A stretch of DNA of 64,000 nucleotides from contig NZ_JAIXHL010000004.1 in NCBI RefSeq assembly GCF_030145815.1, positions 145,507 through 209,506 on the forward strand. The letters run 5' to 3'. A program made the translations under genes and the position numbers. Origin of the DNA: Sphingomonas sp. Its GTDB lineage: Bacteria; Pseudomonadota; Alphaproteobacteria; Sphingomonadales; Sphingomonadaceae. Positions 23,514-32,814 of this stretch are shown in pieces. Numbering within the stretch: position 1 is the stretch's first letter; each line of letters starts with the position of its first letter. A model generated the notes under the pieces. That model was not told the DNA's origin and did no database searches. It was given only the letters and a program-made list of their open reading frames with translations.

Positions 23514-24395
23514 ATGTTGGATTTGGTTTCGGAACACTCACCGGTGACCGGAACCCGCCCCTTCAATCGGCGTCAGGCCAAGGAGAACGCCGCCTTCCTC
23601 GCCGCGCTGCGTCGCACCGGCAATGCGCGGGAGGCAGCGCGCAGCCTCGGCTTCCACCGCTCGACCATGACCAAGCGCCGCGCCCGCGACGCCGCCTTCG
23701 CCGCCGAATGGGACGCCGCGCTCGTCATCGCGCATGCCCGCCTCAACGAAAGCGACCCAGCGACCGACCAGCCCGACACGACCGAGCCCCGCGCGATCCG
23801 CACCGCATCGGGCCGCATGCAGCTGCGCGCCCTCCCCGCCCGCGCACTCGACCGCGCCGCCGAACAGGCGTTCCTCTCCGCGCTCAGCGCCACCGCCAAC
23901 GTCCGCCTCTCCGCCGCAGCCGCCGGCTTCAGCCACTCGGCGTTTTACGCAAGGCGCCGCCAAAGCCCCGCCTTCGCCCGCGAAATGCAGCTCGCGCTCG
24001 AAACCGGCTATGAGCGCGTCGAAATGGCGCTGATGGAGGCCGCGCTCGCCTCCAGCTATCGCGACGACGCCTGGCGCCACAACGATCCCCCGGCGATCCC
24101 GTCGATGACGGTGGACGAGGCAATGATGCTGCTCCGCCTCCACCACCAGAGCGTGCGCCTCCAGGAAGAACCCCCACACATCAAACGCCGCCGCGGCGAA
24201 AGCCGCGAAGCCCACAGCTTCCGCCTGTCCGCCATGTACGAAGCCCGCCTGCAACGCGACCGCGACGCCTTCGACGTCGCCGAAGCCGCCCGCCGCTCAG
24301 CGACAGCGGCGACCAGCGAAAGCCCGCACGAGGAGCCGTTCCCGACGCTACCGGCGCTCGATCAGGTCACGGGGTGGCGGAAGGGGAAGGGGTGA
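23514..24395 (+). CDS. Terminase-small-subunit-like double-HTH protein
   Basis: A 293-aa protein from ATG 23514, chosen to exclude the inverted repeat upstream. Two related helix-turn-helix units are visible: FLAALRRTGNAREAARSLGF with HRSTMTKRR (residues ~25-60), and FLSALSATANVRLSAAAAGF with SHSAFYARRR (~120-155), each followed by an aromatic/acidic helix as in phage small terminase or Sphingomonas DNA-binding proteins. The carboxyl half is charged and helical. No large terminase or phage genes are near. Function unknown. Confidence 0.6.
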   Translation: MLDLVSEHSPVTGTRPFNRRQAKENAAFLAALRRTGNAREAARSLGFHRSTMTKRRARDAAFAAEWDAALVIAHARLNESDPATDQPDTTEPRAIRTASGRMQLRALPARALDRAAEQAFLSALSATANVRLSAAAAGFSHSAFYARRRQSPAFAREMQLALETGYERVEMALMEAALASSYRDDAWRHNDPPAIPSMTVDEAMMLLRLHHQSVRLQEEPPHIKRRRGESREAHSFRLSAMYEARLQRDRDAFDVAEAARRSATAATSESPHEEPFPTLPALDQVTGWRKGKG

Positions 24396-24406
24396 TGGCC
24401 CCCGAC

Positions 24407-24874
24407 CTAGTTACCGCGACGGCTTTGCCGGTTTGCTTTCTTTGCTTTTTTGGCCATGCCTTGAAAGTCGATTTGGACTTTTTTGAGGGGAACATCCGAA
24501 ATGGAAAAGGGCGTCGTGTAGCATTCCCGTGGCTTCATCGCCGCCAGTTGGGCTTCGATCCGTTGCCACCAGATCATAAGATGGCCAGCTTGCATTGCGC
24601 GCGGTGAATTGGCCCATGCCGCAGGCAAATGAATTACCCGAACGCCTGTGCGCTCGACCGCCTGCACCTGAGGAGGTTGTTTCAAAAAGTCAGTATCTGC
24701 GGTTAAAATTGCCTCACCGCCATCGTTAGCAAAAGCAGTGATCCAATGGACATCACTACTTCCTTGAAATCCCTCTTTCAGGACTGATGTCAGCTCGAAT
24801 CCGTCGGTGAGCGCGATCTTAATGATCGCTTGAACAATCGTCGGCGCGATATGCTCGTCAGCCCGGATCCTCAA
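24407..24874 (-). CDS. PIN-like (VapC45/DUF5615-type) toxin of a type II TA pair
   Basis: A 155-aa protein starting MRIRADEHIAPTIVQA, with acidic residues of a PIN-like nuclease at D6-E7 and in the segment ILTADTDFLKQPP, and SSDVHWITAFANDGGEA between. The tail is Lys-rich (MAKKAKKANRQSRRGN). PIN proteins of this type cut RNA when not held by their antitoxin. Its ATG overlaps the antitoxin stop (ATGA at 24871-24874), the classic TA coupling. Codon use is clearly AT-richer than the neighbourhood, suggesting horizontal transfer. Confidence 0.75.
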   Translation of the reverse strand: MRIRADEHIAPTIVQAIIKIALTDGFELTSVLKEGFQGSSDVHWITAFANDGGEAILTADTDFLKQPPQVQAVERTGVRVIHLPAAWANSPRAMQAGHLMIWWQRIEAQLAAMKPRECYTTPFSISDVPLKKVQIDFQGMAKKAKKANRQSRRGN

Positions 24875-25530
24875 TTTGCAGTCTGTATCTCGAACTCGAC
24901 AGCCGCTCGGACGGCGTCTTCATCAATTTCAAAAGCATCTGCAACACGGGCGATACTGCCCTCAGCCTTCCACATCCGGTAGATAGCCGAGGTCGGAATC
25001 CTTTCTTCAGCCAACGCCGGCTTCCCAAAGGCTACAGCTGGATCAACCCCCACCATTGGAAATTCAGCAGGCATTGGAAACCAGCGGCGAGCGAGTTCGG
25101 AAGAAGGATCGAACTCAACCCCTTTCGCAATTGTAGCTTCGATGACGTCCCACATCTCATGTTGGCCCGAAGCTAAGTCCCATGTGACCCGGTCACCCTT
25201 CTGCTCTGCCACTTGTGCGAACACGCTGCGCCTGTCGGTCAAGTATTTAGCTCGTGATAGAGCAAACGGATGAGGCTGATCCCACTCCCGGCGCGCCCGG
25301 TCAGCGGCCGCTCGAAGCGTCTGCATCGAGACCCCTTGGCTACGAAAGGCCTCAATGAATCTCATTTCCATTAGGTCGAGAAAACTAATCGTGCGCGTAT
25401 CTTTGAAATCGCGGTCAACAATCGGACCAGCCGTGCTGCTGGGCCAACCGTTCAACCACCCTCGCAATTTTGGAGAGGCGACCTTCAGCAGACGCGAAGC
25501 GTCAGCGGGGCTGTAAAAGCCCGCGAGCAA
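24871..25530 (-). CDS. DUF433-domain antitoxin with MerR-like N-terminus
   Basis: A 219-aa protein. The amino end (GFYSPADASRLLKVASPKLR) resembles a MerR-type winged HTH; the carboxyl end is a DUF433 domain: GVDPAVAFGKPALAEERIPT, then SAIYRMWKAEGSIARVADAF and EIDEDAVRAAVEFE. DUF433 proteins pair with PIN-like toxins, as here. The start is uncertain: TTG 25530 is used, but the frame runs upstream through K-H-I-S-I-S-A-D-P without an ATG, so a rare start further up is possible. AT-rich codon use is shared with the toxin. Confidence 0.75.
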   Translation of the reverse strand: MLAGFYSPADASRLLKVASPKLRGWLNGWPSSTAGPIVDRDFKDTRTISFLDLMEMRFIEAFRSQGVSMQTLRAAADRARREWDQPHPFALSRAKYLTDRRSVFAQVAEQKGDRVTWDLASGQHEMWDVIEATIAKGVEFDPSSELARRWFPMPAEFPMVGVDPAVAFGKPALAEERIPTSAIYRMWKAEGSIARVADAFEIDEDAVRAAVEFEIQTAN

Positions 25531-25656
25531 TGGATCGGCTGAGATCGAAATGTGCTTCAGCGGAGCGCTCCCTCAAACATGGAAAATCGGATATCCTAGG
25601 CGTAACGTCAAGCTGTCGTTGTTGCCCGCGCGTTCAACTTATGGCTCCCCTCCAAC

Positions 25657-25688
25657 AAAAAAGCCGGGGCGTCGCCACCCCGGCTTCT
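25657..25688 (-). terminator. Intrinsic terminator downstream of nusG
   Basis: Stem agccgggg / ccccggct with an 8-base loop; on the minus strand it is followed by six T. It lies just beyond the nusG stop (25711) and also ends the intergenic stretch in front of the TA operon. Confidence 0.88.
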
Positions 25689-25710
25689 TCATAACCCAAA
25701 GCCGAAAGCC

Positions 25711-26250
25711 TTACTTCGACCGCTCCACCTGGTCGAAGTCCAGCTCGACCGGCGTTGCGCGGCCAAAGATCGATACGCTGACCTTGACCTTCGACTTGTC
25801 GAAATCGAGTTCCTCGACCACGCCGTTGAAGCTCGCGAACGGGCCTTCCAGCACCTTGACCGCGTCGCCGATCTCGTAATCGACCTTGACCTGCTGCTTG
25901 GGCGCGGCGGCGGCTTCTTCCTTGGTATTCAGGATGCGCGCGGCCTCGCTCTCGCTGATCGGCTGCGGCTTGCCCGACGAACCCAGGAACCCCGTCACCT
26001 TGGGCGTATTCTTGACCAGATGATAGACGTCGTCGTTCATGCTCAGCTTGGCGAGGACATAGCCGGGGAAGAATTTCCGCTCCGACTGGATCTTCTTGCC
26101 GCGCCGCACTTCGGTGACGGTCTCGACCGGCACTTCGACCGATTCGACCAGCGCGTCGAGGCCCAGCCGCGTCGCATCGGCCAGGATCTGGTCCCGAACC
26201 TTGTTCTCGAAGCCCGAATAGGCGTGAATGATGTACCAGCGCGCCGCCAT
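25711..26250 (-). CDS. nusG: Transcription termination/antitermination factor NusG
   Basis: A 179-aa NusG: NGN domain starting MAARWYIIHAYSGFENKVRD, with KKIQSERKFFPGYVLAKL, and a carboxyl KOW domain (YEIGDAVKVLEGPFASFNGV). NusG rides on RNA polymerase, suppresses pausing and links to Rho or ribosomal S10. It follows secE by 25 bp in the standard order, but rplK does not come next; it is about 4 kb away on the other strand. Confidence 0.97.
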   Translation of the reverse strand: MAARWYIIHAYSGFENKVRDQILADATRLGLDALVESVEVPVETVTEVRRGKKIQSERKFFPGYVLAKLSMNDDVYHLVKNTPKVTGFLGSSGKPQPISESEAARILNTKEEAAAAPKQQVKVDYEIGDAVKVLEGPFASFNGVVEELDFDKSKVKVSVSIFGRATPVELDFDQVERSK

Positions 26251-26275
26251 GGAATGTTTCCCGTTATCTGGCCGC

Positions 26276-26473
26276 TCAGCCCGCGAGGCTGAGGAGGAAG
26301 TTCACGATCGCGCCGAACAGACGGTCGACGCCGAAGAAGAAGAGGCCGAGCAGGGTCGCCATGATCAGCACCATGACGCCGGTCATGATGGTTTCCTTGC
26401 GGGTCGGCCACACGACCTTCTTGGTCTCGGCCTGCACCTGGCGCATGAATTCCAGCGGATTGGTCTTCGCCAC
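26276..26473 (-). CDS. secE: Preprotein translocase subunit SecE
   Basis: A 65-aa SecE with the cytoplasmic amphipathic helix (FMRQVQAETKKVVWPTRKET, including the conserved V-x-W-P) and one carboxyl transmembrane helix (MVLIMATLLGLFFFGVDRLF). It clamps SecY in the SecYEG channel. Size is typical of the minimal, single-TM form. Confidence 0.96.
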   Translation of the reverse strand: MAKTNPLEFMRQVQAETKKVVWPTRKETIMTGVMVLIMATLLGLFFFGVDRLFGAIVNFLLSLAG

Positions 26474-26676
26474 TTGTTGCCTCGCGAATAAAATGCCCGG
26501 CTCCGGGACAGGTTTCTCCGCCCGGCTCCTTCAGCAAGGAACCCGGCGAACCCCATCACGATGTCGGATTGGGGACGCTATCTAGCGACTTGGGCACAGG
26601 GGGGCAAGGGGCTTGGGGAGCAGAGAAATTCCTCCCCTGCACCGCAGGGGAGGAACTAGATGCGTAGCCCTGACAA
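26474..26676. other. secE upstream region, no gene seen
   Basis: Between secE and the palindromic repeat I see no supported gene. The stretch should contain the secE-nusG promoter. In related genomes tRNA-Trp often sits here; in this window it is found at 29375-29451 instead. Confidence 0.5.
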
Positions 26677-26850
26677 TCCTCCCCGGAACGGGGAGGGGGA
26701 CCATACGCAGCATGGTGGAGGGGGCGCGAGGCAATGGAATCCGGTGCCTCGGGCCCCCTCCGTCAGCGCTGCTCCTTCGGAGCAGTTTATCCTGAGCGCC
26801 GCCATAGGCGGCGTCGAAGGGCGCTGCCACCTCCCCGTTCCGGGGAGGAT
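26677..26850. repeat. Palindromic dispersed repeat, copy 1 (with nested insert)
   Basis: Begins tcctccccggaacggggagg and ends with the reverse complement (cctccccgttccggggagga), with internal arms gcctcgggccccctccgtca. Compared with copy 3 at 47308 it carries an extra segment of about 50 bp with its own hairpin (gccgccataggcggc). It has no coding capacity and lies between secE and the nitrilase gene. Confidence 0.85.
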
Positions 26851-26863
26851 TGCCCTGCCCCCC

Positions 26864-27760
26864 TCACCGCAACTCCACCACCGCAACCACCGGCAGCGCC
26901 ACCCGCGCGCCCTGCTCATCCCAATGGCGATGGTTGAACACCGCCCCCTCGGCCCGCACCTGCGCGACCTTGGCCGGGTCGATCTCCCCGAACACCCATC
27001 CCGGCGCATCCATCGCGCCCATCGCCACCACGCCATCGGCGGGAAAGCCGAGATCGGGCGGGCCATAAATCCCCGCCGCGCCATGGCTGATGCCGAGCGA
27101 GGGGGTCCATTCGGCCTCCCCCACGACGGGCGCCTGCACGACGTAACACTGGTTCTCCAGCGCCCGTGCCTGCGCGCCCACGCGCACGCGGTGGTATCCG
27201 TGCAGGCTATCGGTCGCCGACGGGGCGAGGATCAGGGTCGCCCCTGCCTCCACCTGCGCGCGGACCAGCAGGGGGAATTCGACATCATAGCAAATCGCGA
27301 TGCCGATCCGCCCCAGATCAGTGTCGAACACATGGAGCGGCGCGCCGCCGCCGATATTCCATTCCTCGCGCTCGAACCGCGTCATCACGATCTTGCGCTG
27401 CGTGCCCATCTTCCCGCTCGGCGCGAACAGCCGCGCATGGTTGCGGAACACGCCGTCATCCTCGCGCACCGGCAGGCTCCCGGCGCAGATGTACATGCCG
27501 TGCCGCATCGCCAGCTCGGCATGCAGCGCATCGACCCGCTCCACAAGCGACCCCAGCGCCGCGATCGATCCATGCAGGTCCTCGACGCTTACGGGGTCGA
27601 GCGCGGTCAGCTCCATCCCGGCATATTCGGGAAACACCGCGAATCTGGCACCGCCGTCCGCCGCCTCCGCGACCCAGCGCGCGATCTTGGCCGCATAGGC
27701 ATCCCAATCGGCAAGCTGCTCGACCGGATAGGCCGCGGCGGCAAGGATGAAGGCGGTCAC
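26864..27760 (-). CDS. Carbon-nitrogen hydrolase (nitrilase superfamily)
   Basis: A 298-aa enzyme with the Glu-Lys-Cys triad visible: FPEYAGME, then QRKIVMTRFEREEW and the nucleophile in IAICYDVEFPLLV. These enzymes hydrolyse amides or nitriles; the substrate cannot be read from sequence. GTG 27760 overlaps the GNAT stop as GTGA, making it the last gene of a four-gene coupled operon (YqaA, NTF2-like, GNAT, nitrilase). GNAT-nitrilase pairs are seen in other bacteria as amidase/acetyltransferase modules. Cytosolic. Confidence 0.85.
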   Translation of the reverse strand: MTAFILAAAAYPVEQLADWDAYAAKIARWVAEAADGGARFAVFPEYAGMELTALDPVSVEDLHGSIAALGSLVERVDALHAELAMRHGMYICAGSLPVREDDGVFRNHARLFAPSGKMGTQRKIVMTRFEREEWNIGGGAPLHVFDTDLGRIGIAICYDVEFPLLVRAQVEAGATLILAPSATDSLHGYHRVRVGAQARALENQCYVVQAPVVGEAEWTPSLGISHGAAGIYGPPDLGFPADGVVAMGAMDAPGWVFGEIDPAKVAQVRAEGAVFNHRHWDEQGARVALPVVAVVELR

Positions 27761-28344
27761 AGCGCGCGGCTCCAGAATTGCAAGCGGTGCGGCGTCTCGC
27801 CCGCCTCGCCCAGGTCTGCCCAGTGCATCGTGCAGACCAGCCCCGGCACTTCGCGATAGCCGCGCGCGGTCCAGAACGCCGCATGGCTGCGCGCGCCCTC
27901 GGGTCGCATCGGATGATCGTCGGGCCGGATCACCGAGCAGAAGGTGGCAGTGCGCGCGCCCGCTCGCCGCGCCCCCGCCTCGCGCTGGTCGAAAAACGCA
28001 TGGCCAATCCCCTGCCCGCGCCACTGCGGCAACAGCACCGATTCGCCGAAGTAAAAGGTCGTGGGCACATCGAACCCGTGCGCCGCGACCGGCTCCAGCA
28101 CCGCAGCCCCCTGCGCGCTCAGCGGCGACGCGGTCGCCATGCCGATAATGTCATCGCCATCGAACGCCGCGACCAGCACCGCATGCGGCGCGGCGGCAAA
28201 GCTGGCGAGATAGCCGCTCTCATACCCGGCATCGCCGTCATAGAGGTATGGCCACTCGCGAAACACCGCGATCCGCAACCGCGCCAGATCGGCGATGCGC
28301 TCCTGCACCTCGCCGGGATCGAGCGTGCGGACGCTGACGCTCAT
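27757..28344 (-). CDS. GNAT-family N-acetyltransferase
   Basis: A 195-aa acetyltransferase. The acetyl-CoA pyrophosphate loop is LLPQWRGQGIGHAFFDQRE (Q/R-x-x-G-x-G/A), preceded by the substrate-side strands VLVAAFDGDDIIGMATASPL. The acceptor is unknown. ATG 28344 overlaps the NTF2-like stop (ATGA), and its own stop overlaps the nitrilase start. Confidence 0.85.
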   Translation of the reverse strand: MSVSVRTLDPGEVQERIADLARLRIAVFREWPYLYDGDAGYESGYLASFAAAPHAVLVAAFDGDDIIGMATASPLSAQGAAVLEPVAAHGFDVPTTFYFGESVLLPQWRGQGIGHAFFDQREAGARRAGARTATFCSVIRPDDHPMRPEGARSHAAFWTARGYREVPGLVCTMHWADLGEAGETPHRLQFWSRAL

Positions 28345-28754
28345 CCCCCGACCTGTGCGATCCAGTCGGCAAGGTTGTAGTGCACGGAGACGCGGGCGAT
28401 CAGGCCATCGCGAATCTCGAAAAACGCGCCCGCCGGCAGGACATAGGTCTGGCCGGTCGCGGGCGGCAGCCCCTCGTCGGTCGTCAGATACGCCCCGTGC
28501 ACGACGAACTCCGCCGCCGCCCGCGCGCCGTCCGGCGACGTCATCACCACGATATCGGTCAGCCGCTCGCGGTAACACCGGTCCATATGCGCCAGGAAGT
28601 CGCGGAACGCCGCCTTGCCGCGCTGCCGCCCGCCCTGGTTGATGTCGTGCGCGACATCCTCGCTCAGGCAGGCAAGCATCGCGTCATTGTCGCCGGCGTT
28701 GAACGCGGCGTAATAGCGCGCGATCAGCGCGGCGGTGGCGTCGCGTGCGCTCAA
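28341..28754 (-). CDS. NTF2/SnoaL-like (ketosteroid isomerase-related) protein
   Basis: A 137-aa cone-fold protein: IARYYAAFNAGDNDAMLACL, then EDVAHDINQGGRQRGKAAFR and a final strand EIRDGLIARVSVHYNLADW. The start is a TTG at 28754 that overlaps the YqaA stop as TTGA; the first ATG would truncate the fold. The family includes isomerases, hydratases and non-catalytic binders; no function assigned. Confidence 0.75.
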   Translation of the reverse strand: MSARDATAALIARYYAAFNAGDNDAMLACLSEDVAHDINQGGRQRGKAAFRDFLAHMDRCYRERLTDIVVMTSPDGARAAAEFVVHGAYLTTDEGLPPATGQTYVLPAGAFFEIRDGLIARVSVHYNLADWIAQVGG

Positions 28755-29329
28755 ATCAGCGTGATCACGCCAAAGCCGCCGATCAGCAGCACCATCGCCA
28801 GCCAGCCGAGCAAGGTCAGCCGCTCCTCGATAAACGCCTGCACCGGCTCGCCCCAGCGATGGACGAGGAAGGCGAGCAGGTAAAAGCGAAAGCCGCGCCC
28901 GATGACCGCCAGGATCACGAACAGCGGGAAATTGTAATGGAAAAAGCCATTGGCGATCGTGATCAGCTTGAACGGCAGCGGCGTGATCCCCGCCGTCAAC
29001 GTCACCACCGCGCCCCATTCGTCATACAGCGCCCGGACGCTCTCGACCTTGCTGCCCAGATGATACAGGTCGATGATCCACTGCCCGATCGTGTCGAACA
29101 GGAAATAGCCGATCGCATAGCCCGCAATCCCGCCCAGCACCGACGCGACGGTGCAGATCGTCGCGATCCAATAGGCGCGCTGACGCTGCGCCAGCATCAT
29201 CGGGATCAGCATCACATCGGGCGGAATCGGAAAGAAGCTCGATTCGGCAAACGACACCGCGGCGAGATAGCGGTCGGAGTGACGGTGCGCTGCGAGCTTC
29301 AGCGTCCAGTCGTAGAGCGCGCGGAACAT
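28751..29329 (-). CDS. YqaA/DedA-family membrane protein
   Basis: A 192-aa membrane protein with a DedA/YqaA-type core: VSFAESSFFPIPPDVMLIPM near the amino end, re-entrant and transmembrane helices, and AGITPLPFKLITIANGFF in the middle. DedA-family proteins act as lipid scramblases or flippases and support envelope integrity. First gene of the coupled YqaA-NTF2-GNAT-nitrilase operon, close behind tRNA-Trp. Confidence 0.85.
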   Translation of the reverse strand: MFRALYDWTLKLAAHRHSDRYLAAVSFAESSFFPIPPDVMLIPMMLAQRQRAYWIATICTVASVLGGIAGYAIGYFLFDTIGQWIIDLYHLGSKVESVRALYDEWGAVVTLTAGITPLPFKLITIANGFFHYNFPLFVILAVIGRGFRFYLLAFLVHRWGEPVQAFIEERLTLLGWLAMVLLIGGFGVITLI

Positions 29330-29374
29330 GCGGGGCGAAACCTCTGCAAGGGGTCCGGGTGCGCCCGGAAGAGT

Positions 29375-29451
29375 TGGCAGGGGAGCTCGGATTCGAACCG
29401 AGGGCCTTCGGTTTTGGAGACCGACGCTCTAACCAGCTGAGCTACACCCCT
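29375..29451 (-). tRNA. tRNA-Trp (anticodon CCA)
   Basis: The minus strand folds as a full cloverleaf with a genomically encoded CCA end. D-arm GCTC-AGCTGGTTA-GAGC, anticodon arm TCGGT-CTCCAAA-ACCGA with anticodon CCA, T-arm CTCGG-TTCGAAT-CCGAG. The acceptor stem AGGGGTG / CTCCCCT pairs except for a U-U at positions 6 and 67. Same strand as secE but 2.9 kb upstream of it. Confidence 0.97.
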
Positions 29452-29723
29452 GTGCGGTGCCGCGCTTTAGCGACGCTTTGGAAATCGCACAAGAGCCGCC
29501 TGCGACCAAAAACCGAACAGAACATAGTTAGAACATCGAATTTCCAACATTGCAAGCCAAAAAGCCCGCGCTTGCCTTCAGCCAGCTTCCTCGCTAAGGG
29601 CGCGCGCTTCCACCGGATACCGATGGAATTGCGGGAGCACCGGGCCACACGTCCGGGGCGTCTGGACCGCTAAACTTGAACCGGGCGTGGCCGCAAGCCG
29701 CGCCCAGCGACAGAGTGAGAATA

Positions 29724-30155
29724 ATGGCAAAGAAAATTACGGGCTATATCAAGCTCCAGGTGCCTGCGGGCTCCGCCAACCCCTCGCCGCCGATCGGTCC
29801 GGCGCTGGGTCAGCGCGGCGTCAACATCATGGAGTTCTGCAAGGCGTTCAACGCGGCGACCGGCGAGCAGGAAAAGGGCACGCCCCTCCCCACCGTCATC
29901 ACCGTGTACGCTGACCGCAGCTTCAGCTTCGAAACGAAGCAGCCGCCGGCAACCTACCTCATCAAGAAGGCCGCGAACCTCAAGTCGGGCTCGAAGGAGC
30001 CGGGCAAGATCTCGGCCGGCAAGATCAAGCGCTCGCAGCTCGCTGAAATCGCGACCGCGAAGATGAAGGATCTCAACGCCAACGATCTCGATGCCGCAAC
30101 GCGCATCATCGAAGGCTCTGCCCGCGCGATGGGCCTCGAAGTGGTGGAGGGCTGA
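29724..30155 (+). CDS. rplK: 50S ribosomal protein L11
   Basis: A 143-aa L11: [20 protein letters not shown], then the rRNA-binding and Lys-methylated amino end, and a carboxyl domain with [14 protein letters not shown]11 forms the GTPase-associated centre stalk base. ATG 29724 is chosen over an upstream in-frame ATG that lacks similarity. It is followed after 4 bp by rplA. Confidence 0.97.
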   Translation: MAKKITGYIKLQVPAGSANPSPPIGPALGQRGVNIMEFCKAFNAATGEQEKGTPLPTVITVYADRSFSFETKQPPATYLIKKAANLKSGSKEPGKISAGKIKRSQLAEIATAKMKDLNANDLDAATRIIEGSARAMGLEVVEG

Positions 30156-30159
30156 ACCC

Positions 30160-30858
30160 ATGGCTAAGCAGACCAAGAAGCAGAAGGCCCTGGCCGGCAC
30201 CGTCGACCGCGAAAAGCTGTATGGCGTCGATGAAGCCATCGCGCTGGCGCAGAAGAACGCGACCGCCAAGTTCGACGAGACCATCGAAGTCGCGCTGAAC
30301 CTGGGCGTAGATCCGCGTCACGCCGACCAGATGGTCCGTGGCGTCGTCACCCTGCCCGCCGGCACCGGCAAGACCGTGCGCGTCGGCGTGTTCGCCAAGG
30401 GCGCGAAGGCGGACGAAGCCCGTGAAGCGGGTGCGGACGTCGTCGGCGCCGAAGACCTGCTCGAGATCGTTCAGGGCGGCAAGATCGAGTTCGATCGCTG
30501 CATCGCGACCCCGGACATGATGGGTCTGGTCGGCCGCCTCGGCAAGGTGCTGGGTCCCAAGGGCCTGATGCCGAACCCGAAGCTCGGCACCGTCACCATG
30601 AACGTCGCCGAAGCGGTCAAGGCAGCCAAGGGCGGCCAGGTCGAATATCGCGTCGAAAAGGCTGGCATCATCCATTCGGGCATCGGCAAGGCGTCGTTCT
30701 CGGCCGCCGACCTGCGCTCGAACTTCGATGCGCTGGTCGACGCCGTGATCAAGGCGAAGCCGTCGGGCGCCAAGGGCAAGTATCTGCGCAAGGTCGCAGT
30801 CTCGTCCTCGATGGGCCCGGGCGTGAAGGTCGACGTCGCCCAGGTGTCGGCGATCTGA
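30160..30858 (+). CDS. rplA: 50S ribosomal protein L1
   Basis: A 232-aa L1 of normal length ([59 protein letters not shown]). L1 binds 23S rRNA at the L1 stalk and typically represses its own rplK-rplA mRNA. The gene ends at a strong terminator, so rplJ-rplL, 6 kb away, form a separate unit. Confidence 0.98.
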   Translation: MAKQTKKQKALAGTVDREKLYGVDEAIALAQKNATAKFDETIEVALNLGVDPRHADQMVRGVVTLPAGTGKTVRVGVFAKGAKADEAREAGADVVGAEDLLEIVQGGKIEFDRCIATPDMMGLVGRLGKVLGPKGLMPNPKLGTVTMNVAEAVKAAKGGQVEYRVEKAGIIHSGIGKASFSAADLRSNFDALVDAVIKAKPSGAKGKYLRKVAVSSSMGPGVKVDVAQVSAI

Positions 30859-30885
30859 TCTTCGCTACCCAAGCGAACCACGAAG

Positions 30886-30913
30886 AACCCCGGGGGCAAC
30901 CCCGGGGTTTTTT
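30886..30913 (+). terminator. Intrinsic terminator of rplK-rplA
   Basis: A perfect 10-bp stem aaccccgggg / ccccggggtt with a gcaa loop, followed by T residues, beginning 27 bp after the rplA stop. Confidence 0.95.
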
Positions 30914-31022
30914 GTTGGCAAGCGCGCCCCTCGCCAAACCAACAAAAATGCGCTACGGGCGGCGCAAATCCCCGCGATAAACTCGATTCCGACGCGCTGC
31001 CCGCGGGGCGCGCGGCATATTT

Positions 31023-32774
31023 GTGAGCTTGATGCCCTTTTCACACCTTCCCACCCGCCTCGCCGAGGCGCTGACCCAGCGCGGATACGAAGCGCTGACC
31101 CCCGTTCAGGCCGAAGTGACGCAGGACGATGCGCGCGGCCGCGACCTGCTTGTCTCGGCCCAGACCGGGTCGGGCAAGACCGTCGCCTTTGGCCTCGCCA
31201 TGGCCGAAGACCTGCTGGTCGACGGCGCGCTGCCCGCGCCGCGCCTGCCGCTGGCGCTGGTGATCGCACCGACGCGCGAACTCGCTCTTCAGGTCGCCAA
31301 GGAACTGGGCTGGCTCTATGCCGCAGCAGGCGCACGTGTTGCCACCTGCGTCGGCGGCATGGACGCCTCGCGTGAGCGGCGCGCGCTGTCGCATGGCACG
31401 CATATCGTGGTCGGCACCCCGGGCCGTCTGCGCGACCATCTCGACCGCGGCGCGCTCGACCTCTCCGCGCTCAAGGTCGCGGTGCTCGACGAAGCCGACG
31501 AGATGCTCGACATGGGCTTTCGCGAGGAGCTGGAGGCGCTGCTCGACGCGACCCCAACCGAGCGGCGCACCTTCCTGTTCTCCGCCACGCTCGCCAAGCC
31601 GATCGTCGCACTCGCCAAGCGCTATCAGCGCGACGCGCTGCGCATTTCCACCGTGGGCGAGGATCGCGGCCATGGCGACATTGCCTATCAGGCGATCACC
31701 GTCGCGCCGTCGGACATCGAGCATGCCGTGATCAACCTGCTGCGCTTTCACGAGGCGGAGACGGCGATGCTGTTCTGCGCAACGCGCGACAATGTCCGCC
31801 ACCTCCACGCCAATCTGGTCGAGCGCGGCTTTTCCGCCGTCGCGCTGTCGGGTGAGCATAGCCAGTCGGAACGCAACCATGCGCTGCAGGCACTGCGCGA
31901 CCGCCGCGCGCGCGTCTGCGTCGCCACCGACGTCGCCGCGCGCGGGATCGACCTGCCGACGCTCAGCCTGGTGATCCATGTCGAGCTGCCGCGCGACGCC
32001 GAGGCGCTTCAGCACCGATCGGGCCGGACCGGACGCGCGGGGAAGAAGGGCACCGCCGTGCTCATCGTGCCCTATCCGCGCCGCCGCCGCGTCGAAATGA
32101 CGCTGAAGCAGGCGAAGATCAACGCCGAGTGGCTGCCCGTCCCCAGCGTCGAGGACATCAAGGCCAAGGACCGCGACCGGCTGATCGAAAAGATCACCGC
32201 CCCGGTCGAGCCGGACGAGGATGATCGCGCACTCGCCGCCGAGCTGATGGAAAAGATGACGGCGGAGGATATTGCCGCTGCTTTGGTCCGCGCCCACCGC
32301 GCGTCGATGCCGGCGCCCGAAGAGCTGATCGACCGCGGCCCGTCCGATCAGCGTGGTCCGGTCCATCGTCCGGGCTTTGACGACACGGTCTGGTTCAGCA
32401 TGAATGTCGGCCGCCGCCAGAATGCCGATCCGCGCTGGATCCTGCCACTGATCTGCCGGCGCGGTCATGTGACCAAGAGCGAGATCGGCGCGATCCGCAT
32501 CGGCGCCGGCGAAACCCGCTTCCAGGTGCCGAGCGCGATGGCCGACCGCTTTGCCCGCGAAGTCGCGAAGTCGGCCGGAGCGGACGAGGATGTGCTGATC
32601 GAGCGCGCCGACGGCCCGCCCCCGCCAGGCACGCGCGGCGACCATGAGCCGCGTCACGGCAAGCCACGCAACCACAGCCGCCCGATGCACCGCGCGCGTC
32701 CTGCGGGTGGTCCCGGTGGCGGCCAGCCCCCGCGCGCGCCCAAGCCCCATCGCGGCAAGCCGCCGAAGAAGTGA
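31023..32774 (+). CDS. DEAD-box ATP-dependent RNA helicase (DbpA/DeaD type)
   Basis: A 583-aa helicase starting GTG 31023. Motifs in order: [12 protein letters not shown] (I), PTRELALQ (Ia), TPGRL (Ib), LDEADEML (II), SAT (III), then [13 protein letters not shown] (V) and [13 protein letters not shown] (VI). The carboxyl end has a DbpA-like RNA-binding domain ([20 protein letters not shown]) and a basic Gly/Pro/Arg tail. Such proteins remodel rRNA during ribosome assembly or mRNA in the cold. Located among ribosomal protein genes but transcribed alone. Confidence 0.93.
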   Translation: MSLMPFSHLPTRLAEALTQRGYEALTPVQAEVTQDDARGRDLLVSAQTGSGKTVAFGLAMAEDLLVDGALPAPRLPLALVIAPTRELALQVAKELGWLYAAAGARVATCVGGMDASRERRALSHGTHIVVGTPGRLRDHLDRGALDLSALKVAVLDEADEMLDMGFREELEALLDATPTERRTFLFSATLAKPIVALAKRYQRDALRISTVGEDRGHGDIAYQAITVAPSDIEHAVINLLRFHEAETAMLFCATRDNVRHLHANLVERGFSAVALSGEHSQSERNHALQALRDRRARVCVATDVAARGIDLPTLSLVIHVELPRDAEALQHRSGRTGRAGKKGTAVLIVPYPRRRRVEMTLKQAKINAEWLPVPSVEDIKAKDRDRLIEKITAPVEPDEDDRALAAELMEKMTAEDIAAALVRAHRASMPAPEELIDRGPSDQRGPVHRPGFDDTVWFSMNVGRRQNADPRWILPLICRRGHVTKSEIGAIRIGAGETRFQVPSAMADRFAREVAKSAGADEDVLIERADGPPPPGTRGDHEPRHGKPRNHSRPMHRARPAGGPGGGQPPRAPKPHRGKPPKK

Positions 32775-32814
32775 TCCTTCCTAAGCCCCCCTTTAGGGGG
32801 CTGAGGAGAAGCCC

